A stretch of 56,716 nucleotides of DNA, from NCBI RefSeq assembly GCF_003116035.1, contig NZ_LGQW01000015.1:5077897-5134612 (forward strand). The letters are read 5' to 3'. Of this stretch, positions 51,533 through 56,716 are shown piece after piece (the first letter of the stretch is position 1; each line of letters begins with the position of its first letter). The stretch is from Azospirillum sp. TSH64. GTDB taxonomy: Bacteria > Pseudomonadota > Alphaproteobacteria > Azospirillales > Azospirillaceae. The notes beneath the pieces were generated by a model. The model saw only the letters and a program-made list of their open reading frames with translations, did no database searches and was not told the DNA's origin. Both the position numbers and the translations under genes were made by a program.

Positions 51533-52303
51533 CTACGAGCCCGACAACCAGCCGCCGAGTGCGGCGACGAAGGCGGTCAGCATCGCCCCAGCGGTCGCCA
51601 TGAACAGGCCCATGCCGATCATCAGGACGCCGGGCGTCGCGACGAAATAGACCGGCATCGCCGGCATCACCCGGTTGACCAGCCCCAGCGCCAGATTGAC
51701 CACCAGCCCATAGAGGATGAAGGGCGCCGCCAGCCCCACCCCCAGACGGAAGGTGGTCGCCAGCAGCTCGGCGAAACGCTGGGCGACCATGCCGAGGTCG
51801 GGGAACAGCCCCGCCGGCCAGGAGCCGTAGGAGCGGGCCAGCGCGCCGATCATCAGGTAATGCACGTCGGATGCGAACAGCAGCGCCAGCCCGCCGATCA
51901 GCAGCACGCCGGACAGCACCGACCCGCCCTCGAACCCCGCCGCCGCCATCGAGAAGGGGTTGCTCAGCCCCACCACCTGGGCCGCCACCGCGCCGGCGGT
52001 CTGGAGGGCGGCCATGAACAGCCGGGCGCCGAGGCCGAGATAGGCGCCGACCAGCGTTTCGCCGGCCAGCGCCCGCAGCATCTCCACCGGCTGGTCCGGC
52101 ATGCGGTCGGGCAAGCCCTCCACCCCCGGCAGCAGCACCAGCGTGACGATGACCGCCAGCGCCGCCCGCACCCGCATCGGCACCGCCGCCTCGCCGAAAC
52201 CCGGCAGCAGCCCGATGGCCGCCGCAACCCGCACCAGCACCAGCAGGCCGCGGTAGATCTCCAGGGTGAGAAACTGGCTGAGGCTGTCCATGGGGCCATC
52301 CAT
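51533..52303 (-). CDS. fliR: Flagellar export gate protein FliR
   Basis: The 256 residues have about six hydrophobic helices and the conserved FliR features VRVAAAIGLLPGFGE and QVVGLSNPFSMAAAGFEGGS. FliR forms part of the export gate with FliP and FliQ. The ATG at 52303 lies four bases after the flhA stop; a second ATG at 52291 (MDSLSQF) is also possible. It is followed by flhB after three bases. Confidence 0.94.
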   Translation of the reverse strand: MDGPMDSLSQFLTLEIYRGLLVLVRVAAAIGLLPGFGEAAVPMRVRAALAVIVTLVLLPGVEGLPDRMPDQPVEMLRALAGETLVGAYLGLGARLFMAALQTAGAVAAQVVGLSNPFSMAAAGFEGGSVLSGVLLIGGLALLFASDVHYLMIGALARSYGSWPAGLFPDLGMVAQRFAELLATTFRLGVGLAAPFILYGLVVNLALGLVNRVMPAMPVYFVATPGVLMIGMGLFMATAGAMLTAFVAALGGWLSGS

Positions 52304-52307
52304 CGGC

Positions 52308-54401
52308 CTAGACCTGATCGACGGTCTTGAGCGCCGCCTTGCGGTGCAGCTCGGCATGGCTCAGCACCGGGGTCATCGGGCTGACCCGCTCCAGCAACGA
52401 CCGCACGAAGGGCCGCGCCTCCGCCCCCACCAGCAGGGCGGGCCAGATTTGCGAGGTGGCGTGCTTCTGGATCTTCAGCCGCACCGCGGTCAGGAACTCC
52501 TGCACCTGGCTGGGCGGCATGACGAAGCGGCGGTCGTCGCCCTCCACCACGATGTTGTCGAGCAGCGCCTGCTCCCAGCGCGGGCTGAGCGCGATCACCG
52601 AGACGAATCCGTCGGGTCCGGCCAGCCCCTGGTGGATCTGCTGGCCCAGCCGCATCCGCACATGTTCGGTGATCAGGGTGATGTGGCGGGTCCAGCCGAC
52701 CGCCTCGGCCACCGCCTCGACGATGGCCGGCAGGTTGCGGATCGACACCCGTTCCGACAACAGCTGTTGCAGCACGCGCTGGAGCACGACCAGCGAGATC
52801 TGGCTCGGCACCATGTCGTTGATCAGCTTCTGGTACTCGCGGCCCAGCCCGTCGATCAGCTTTTGCAAGGCGGCGAAGGTCAGCAGGGTGGAGAGGTTGT
52901 CCTTGATGACCTCGGTCAGGTGGGTGGTGATGACGCTTTCCGGATCGACGACGGTGTAGCCCTTCGCCACCGCCTCCTCATGGCGGGCCGGGTCGATCCA
53001 TTTGGCTTGCAGGCCGAAGGTCGGCTCGCGCGTCGCGTCGCCGGCGATGTCGGGCACCGCGCCGCCGGTCGGATCGATGGCGAGCAGGTGCTTCGGCCGC
53101 ACCTCGCCCTTCGCCGCCTCCACCCCCATGATGCTGATGACGTAGCTCTTGGGCGCCAGGAAGCTGGAATCCTTGATGCGCACCGACGGCAGGACGAAGC
53201 CGAACTCGGTGGCGAAGCGCTTGCGCAGGGTCTTGACCTTGGTGGTCAGTGGGCCGTTCTTGTTGAGGATCAGCGGGACGAGGTGGTTGCCGACCTCCAC
53301 CTTGACCTCGTCGACCTTCAGCATGTCCTCGACCGCCTCCTCCGGGACGGCGGGGGGCGCCTTGCGGCTTTCCTCCAGCTTGGCGAGTGCGGCGGCGCGG
53401 GCCTTGCGGCGCGGCGCGTACCAGCCGAGCAGGGCGAAGGCGGCGCCGATGGCGAGGAAGGGCGCCATCGGCAGGCCGGGCGTGATCGCCAGCGACACCA
53501 GCAGGCCCGACGCCACCAGCAGCGCCTTCGGATAGGCGCCGAGCTGGTCGATCACCGCCTTTTCCGCCGAGCCGACATTGCCGCCCTTGGTCACCAGCAG
53601 GCCGGCGGCCAGCGACACCACCAGCGCCGGGATCTGCGTCGCCAGCCCGTCACCCACCGTCAGGGTGGTGTAGATGGAGGCGGCATGGTCGAAGCTCATC
53701 CCCTTCTGGGCGATGCCGATGGCCATGCCACCGAGAACGTTGATGACGGTGATGACCAGCCCGGCCACCGCGTCGCCGCGCACGAATTTCGAGGCACCGT
53801 CCATGGCACCGTAGAAGGTGCTCTCGTCCTCCAGCTCCTTGCGGCGGCGCCGTGCCTCGGCCTCGTCGATCATGCCGGCGGAGAGATCGGCGTCGATGGC
53901 CATCTGCTTGCCGGGAATGGCGTCCAGCGTGAAGCGGGCGCCGACCTCGGCGATGCGGGTGGCGCCCTTGGTGATGACGACGAAATTGATCACCACCAGG
54001 ATGCAGAAGATCACCACGCCGATGACGAAGTTGCCGCCCATCACGAACTGGCTGAAGCCCTGGATGACGTGGCCGGCGGCGGCGTGGCCGTTGTGCCCCT
54101 CGCTGAGGATCAGGCGGGTGGACGCGATGTTCAGCGCCAGCCGCAGCATGGTCACCACCAGAAGGACCGTGGGGAAGGAGGAGAAATCCAGCGGGCGCGG
54201 GATCCACAAGGACACCATCAGCACCAGCACGGCGACCGAGAAGGACAGCGCCAGCCCGAGATCGAGGAACCAGGACGGCACCGGCAGGAACAGCACCGCC
54301 AGCACCAGCAGGATGCCGACCGCGAACAGCACGTCGCGGTTCGCCAGCCCGATGTCGCCGATCAGGCCGAACCGGCTGCGGACGTGATCCGTGAGGGTCA
54401 T
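52308..54401 (-). CDS. flhA: Flagellar export protein FlhA
   Basis: The 697 residues are the expected FlhA length. About eight membrane helices fill the first 320 residues, including the conserved cytoplasmic loop DAIPGKQMAIDADLSAG and LEDESTFYGAMDGASKFVRGD. The C-terminal half is the soluble chaperone-substrate docking domain. FlhA uses the proton motive force to drive export. AGGA five bases before the ATG supports the start. It is the first gene of the flhA-fliR-flhB unit. Confidence 0.97.
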   Translation of the reverse strand: MTLTDHVRSRFGLIGDIGLANRDVLFAVGILLVLAVLFLPVPSWFLDLGLALSFSVAVLVLMVSLWIPRPLDFSSFPTVLLVVTMLRLALNIASTRLILSEGHNGHAAAGHVIQGFSQFVMGGNFVIGVVIFCILVVINFVVITKGATRIAEVGARFTLDAIPGKQMAIDADLSAGMIDEAEARRRRKELEDESTFYGAMDGASKFVRGDAVAGLVITVINVLGGMAIGIAQKGMSFDHAASIYTTLTVGDGLATQIPALVVSLAAGLLVTKGGNVGSAEKAVIDQLGAYPKALLVASGLLVSLAITPGLPMAPFLAIGAAFALLGWYAPRRKARAAALAKLEESRKAPPAVPEEAVEDMLKVDEVKVEVGNHLVPLILNKNGPLTTKVKTLRKRFATEFGFVLPSVRIKDSSFLAPKSYVISIMGVEAAKGEVRPKHLLAIDPTGGAVPDIAGDATREPTFGLQAKWIDPARHEEAVAKGYTVVDPESVITTHLTEVIKDNLSTLLTFAALQKLIDGLGREYQKLINDMVPSQISLVVLQRVLQQLLSERVSIRNLPAIVEAVAEAVGWTRHITLITEHVRMRLGQQIHQGLAGPDGFVSVIALSPRWEQALLDNIVVEGDDRRFVMPPSQVQEFLTAVRLKIQKHATSQIWPALLVGAEARPFVRSLLERVSPMTPVLSHAELHRKAALKTVDQV

Positions 54402-54528
54402 GGGGGTCCTGATGGGTTTGTGAAGGGGCGGGTTTGTTTGAAAGGAGGCGTTCCGGCAACGATAGGGGGGTGCGGTAAAACCGGGATTTAAGGGCGGGGC
54501 CCGATGCGGGGTCGGAACGGGAAAGTGG

Positions 54529-54567
54529 TTGACTAGGAAACAAACTGCGCGGTAGTTTCCTAGTCAA
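54529..54567. promoter_or_regulatory. Perfect 13-base inverted repeat overlapping the marR-like gene promoter
   Basis: TTGACTAGGAAAC at 54529-54541 is mirrored exactly by GTTTCCTAGTCAA at 54555-54567 with a 13-base spacer. TTGACT fits a -35 box and TAGTTT, 18 bases downstream, a weak -10 box, so the repeat covers a promoter. It ends 18 bases before the ATG of the MarR-type regulator, as expected for autoregulation, and is about 130 bases upstream of flhA on the other strand. Confidence 0.8.
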
Positions 54568-54585
54568 CAAACGGAGCGGCCTTCC

Positions 54586-55047
54586 ATGAACGCCAGCGGC
54601 GGGGGTTTCCGGCTGACCGACCATCTCGGCTACTGGATGCGCATGGTGTCCAACCATGTGTCCTTCGCCTTCGCCCGCCGGCTGGAGGGCAAGGACGTGA
54701 CGGTGGCCGAGTGGGTCATGATGAGGGAGTTGCAGGACGCCGGTCCTCTGGCCCCCAACCGGCTCGCCGGACGGATGGGCATGACCCGCGGCGCCATCAG
54801 CAAGCTGGCCGACCGGCTGGTCGCCAAGGCCCTGGTCACCCGCGACGACGACCCGGCCGACGGCCGCGCCCATGTGCTGGCGCTGTCGGACGCGGGACGC
54901 CTGCTGGTGCCGGATCTGGCCCGCTTGGCGGACGAGAACGACGAGGCGGCCTTCGCCTGCCTGACGGCGGAGGAACGCGCGCAGCTCGACCGGATTTTGA
55001 GGAAGATCGCCGCGGCGCATGGGCTGAAAAGCAGCCCAACCGGCTGA
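54586..55047 (+). CDS. MarR-family transcriptional regulator
   Basis: The 153-residue protein has the MarR winged helix: PNRLAGRMGMTRGAISKLAD is the recognition helix region, followed by the wing DDDPADGRAHVLALSDAGR. N- and C-terminal helices form the dimer. Such regulators usually bind a palindrome in their own promoter and release it on binding a small ligand. The strong inverted repeat just upstream is the likely operator. The DUF1398 gene starts 40 bases after it and is probably its target. Confidence 0.92.
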   Translation: MNASGGGFRLTDHLGYWMRMVSNHVSFAFARRLEGKDVTVAEWVMMRELQDAGPLAPNRLAGRMGMTRGAISKLADRLVAKALVTRDDDPADGRAHVLALSDAGRLLVPDLARLADENDEAAFACLTAEERAQLDRILRKIAAAHGLKSSPTG

Positions 55048-55087
55048 TCCCCTCTCCCCCACCGACCCTGATGAAGGAGAAGCGCCG

Positions 55088-55489
55088 ATGTACGCGCAGC
55101 AGAAGACGATTGCCCAGACCTGCCTCGCCGCGTCGCATGACGGCACGATGAACTTCCCGTCCATCGTCGCCGTGCTGATCGACGCCGGGTTCGAGGGCTA
55201 TGCCGTCGATTACCGCCGCGGGACCAGCACCTATTACCTGCCGGACGGCGACAGCGTGGAGTTGCCGGCCATCGCGACGCCGACACCGGTCGCCGCGACC
55301 TTCCGGGCGGACGGGGTCGAGGCGGCGGTGCGCGCGGCGCAGACCAACGCGCCGGGCTACAGCTATCGCGGCTTCTGCGAGGCGGTGAAGGCGGCCGGAT
55401 GCGCCGGCTACATGGTGTCCTTCTCCGGCCGGCGGGTGGTCTATTACGGCCGGACCGCGGAATGCCATGTCGAGCATTTCCCGCAGTGA
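55088..55489 (+). CDS. DUF1398-like protein
   Basis: The 133 residues look like the DUF1398 family, with SIVAVLIDAGFEGYAVDYRR near the start and FCEAVKAAGCAGYMVSF followed by a VVYYGR and HVEHFP ending. There is no signal peptide or membrane segment. GAAGGAGAAGC upstream gives a clear ribosome site. Function unknown. It is probably in one operon with the marR-like gene and ends seven bases from the convergent transglycosylase stop. Confidence 0.75.
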   Translation: MYAQQKTIAQTCLAASHDGTMNFPSIVAVLIDAGFEGYAVDYRRGTSTYYLPDGDSVELPAIATPTPVAATFRADGVEAAVRAAQTNAPGYSYRGFCEAVKAAGCAGYMVSFSGRRVVYYGRTAECHVEHFPQ

Positions 55490-55496
55490 CCCGGTT

Positions 55497-56279
55497 TCAG
55501 TTCTGCCCGGCCGGCAGCAGCGGGCGGGCCGGGCCATCGGCGAACAGGCCGGACAGGAAGCTCAAGCGCCCGCGCTCCGCGGCGGTCCAGACCTGGGCGG
55601 AGCCGCCGGGGCCGGCGGCCAGCGTCTCCAGATAGCCGAGCGCCCCGGCGACCCAGCGCAGATTGCCGGTCACCCGCTGGCGATAGGCCTCGCCGCGCTC
55701 GGACTGGGCGGAGTGGTAGCGGGCGATGGCGGTTTCCAGCGAGCCGTGGTCGCGCCGCAGCGCCGACAGGAAGGACGCGGCATAGCGGGCATTGGCGACC
55801 GGATCGAAGGCGGTGACGAGGTCGGGAAAGGCGTCGGGGTGCCAGCGCAGATTCACTTGCAGGCAGCCGACGTCGATGGACTGCACGCCGCGCGCCTGGG
55901 TCTCGCGCACGAAGGATATCGCCGCGTCGCGCGTCGGGAAGTAATGGGAGCGCCCCTCGGTGTTGACCGTCCAGGGCCAAGCGGTGAACAGCCGGTCCTC
56001 CGTCCGCCGGCCGGACTCGGTGAAGCCCATCGCCAGCAGCAGATGGTCGGCGATGCCCGCCGCCTTCTCCGCATCGAGGATGGCGGCGATGCATTGCGCT
56101 TCCGGCGGCAGGGCCTTTGCCGGCGCTTGGGGGGCGGGCTGTTTGGGCGGCGCGTAGAGGGCGGTGCTCCACACCCCGATCTGCGAGAGGTTGGCCGGCG
56201 GCGCCGCCGCACCGCCGGCCGGGCTCACGAGCAGCCCGAGAAGGGGGAGCACGGCCGCTCGCAACAGGGGGGACCGCAT
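55497..56279 (-). CDS. Lytic transglycosylase (SLT domain), probably flagellar
   Basis: The 260 residues start with a signal peptide (LLRAAVLPLLGLLVSPAGGAAA) and hold an SLT-type lysozyme-like domain. The likely catalytic Glu is in GFTESGRR, and DVGCLQVNLRWHP and AIARYHSAQSERGEAY are the usual later motifs. It cleaves peptidoglycan in the periplasm. Its place 12 bases after fliQ suggests it opens the wall for the flagellar rod. Confidence 0.88.
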   Translation of the reverse strand: MRSPLLRAAVLPLLGLLVSPAGGAAAPPANLSQIGVWSTALYAPPKQPAPQAPAKALPPEAQCIAAILDAEKAAGIADHLLLAMGFTESGRRTEDRLFTAWPWTVNTEGRSHYFPTRDAAISFVRETQARGVQSIDVGCLQVNLRWHPDAFPDLVTAFDPVANARYAASFLSALRRDHGSLETAIARYHSAQSERGEAYRQRVTGNLRWVAGALGYLETLAAGPGGSAQVWTAAERGRLSFLSGLFADGPARPLLPAGQN

Positions 56280-56291
56280 CCGCCGGCGCCG

Positions 56292-56558
56292 TCAGTCGAT
56301 GGCGACGATCAGGTCGCTCAGCCGGTCGGCGTAGGTGGTGAGCGCGCCGTACATGAAGGGCAGCGCCAGCACCGTCACCACCAGGATCGCGACGATCTTC
56401 GGCACGAAGGTGAGCGTCATCTCCTGCACCTGGGTCAACGCCTGCACCAGTGAGATCGACACGCCGACCACCACCGCGACGAGCAGCGGCGGGGCGGCGA
56501 TCAGCAGGGTCGTCCAGATGCCGCTGCGCAGCACCTCCAGCACGTCGGCCTGATTCAT
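56292..56558 (-). CDS. fliQ: Flagellar export gate protein FliQ
   Basis: The 88 residues have two membrane helices, the standard FliQ form, with LLIAAPPLLVAVVVGVSISL then QALTQVQEMTLTFVPKIVA. FliQ is part of the export gate core with FliP and FliR. AAGGA six bases before the ATG marks the start. It precedes the transglycosylase gene on the same strand but is separated from flhA by the marR-DUF1398 pair. Confidence 0.95.
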   Translation of the reverse strand: MNQADVLEVLRSGIWTTLLIAAPPLLVAVVVGVSISLVQALTQVQEMTLTFVPKIVAILVVTVLALPFMYGALTTYADRLSDLIVAID

Positions 56559-56592
56559 GGGGGATCCTTGGTTTTCCTATGGAGCGGAAAAT

Positions 56593-56631
56593 CCCCCTCT
56601 CCCCCCCGGGGAGAGGGCCGGGGTGAGGGGG
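56593..56631. repeat. CCCTCTCCCC-type hairpin repeat upstream of fliQ
   Basis: CCCCCTCTCCCC and GGGGAGAGGG form a hairpin, followed by CCGGGGTGAGGGGG. It has the same design as the outer hairpins at 8544-8566 and 28480-28522, a kind of interspersed repeat between genes. Confidence 0.75.
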
Positions 56632-56669
56632 ATGCAAGGCGAGGATTCTCGGGAAGCCACGCGGTGCGT

Positions 56670-56711
56670 CCCCCCCCCCCCCACCCCCCCCCCCCGGGGG
56701 GGGGGGGGGGG
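56670..56711. other. C and G homopolymer runs at the window end
   Basis: A run of C with one A, at about 56670-56695, is directly followed by a run of G to 56711, then TTTTC. A pattern like this is typical of a low-quality contig end, not of native DNA, so the last 50 bases should not be trusted. Confidence 0.75.
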
Positions 56712-56716
56712 TTTTC

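Noticed and set aside
1..56716. CRISPR arrays, tRNA or rRNA genes, transposases, phage genes
   Set aside because: I looked for spaced direct repeats, tRNA-like cloverleaf segments, conserved rRNA stretches and transposase motifs and saw none; a tRNA scan would be needed to be certain.

Overview
The window is very GC-rich, densely coded DNA with almost no spacer sequence. The gene content points to an alphaproteobacterium of the Rhodospirillales, most likely Azospirillum or a close relative. The evidence is a cyoABCD-SURF1 quinol oxidase cluster followed by a RegB/RegA redox two-component system, a folP-glmM-thiD run, an flhA-fliR-flhB flagellar export block with fliQ, a PQQ glucose dehydrogenase and a large chemoreceptor. 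This is inferred from gene content; no rRNA, tRNA, CRISPR array, transposase or prophage gene was seen. The right end finishes in C and G homopolymers that look like a contig edge.

Layout. 1-8.5 kb: the tail of etfA and a 3-hydroxyacyl-CoA dehydrogenase, a glutathione S-transferase and membrane glucose dehydrogenase on the opposite strand, a BON-domain protein, two small orphans, and two consecutive M20 amidohydrolases. 8.5-16.5 kb: a multi-hairpin repeat, then a tightly packed six-gene operon read leftward from 16527: carrier protein, acyl-CoA dehydrogenase-like protein, amino acid:[carrier protein] ligase, DUF1839 protein, GH2 glycosidase-like protein, and a double-domain alpha/beta hydrolase. 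17-28.5 kb: a chemoreceptor, an FNR-type regulator, an SbmA/BacA-like transporter with a decayed ATPase domain, divergent GH1 and GH4 glycosidases, an MFS transporter, and a hydrolase coupled to an XRE regulator. 28.5-39 kb: PutA with an AT-rich control region, a YdjM-like membrane protein, a GT87-type membrane protein, a hemerythrin, a zinc dehydrogenase with a small membrane partner, and an MHS-type transporter. 39-46 kb: the cyo cluster, SURF1, regB and regA. 46-50 kb: folP, glmM, thiD and a small secreted protein. 50-56.6 kb: flhA-fliR-flhB, a MarR-DUF1398 pair on the other strand, a lytic transglycosylase and fliQ.

The most interesting system is the 8.7-16.5 kb operon. A tRNA-synthetase-like ligase without a tRNA-binding arm should load an amino acid on the neighbouring carrier protein. 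The acyl-CoA dehydrogenase-like protein could then act on the thioester. The DUF1839 protein looks to me like a papain-type acyltransferase that could pass the aminoacyl group to an acceptor, and the GH2 and hydrolase genes hint that the acceptor is a glycan or glycoside. Three of the six proteins lack textbook catalytic residues, which suggests specialised chemistry. The ligase family has been characterised elsewhere; the product of this kind of operon is, to my knowledge, unknown.

Other points of note are clean palindromic operator candidates in front of cyoA and marR, paired boxes upstream of putA, and GC-rich hairpin repeats that appear to have contributed coding sequence to two genes.
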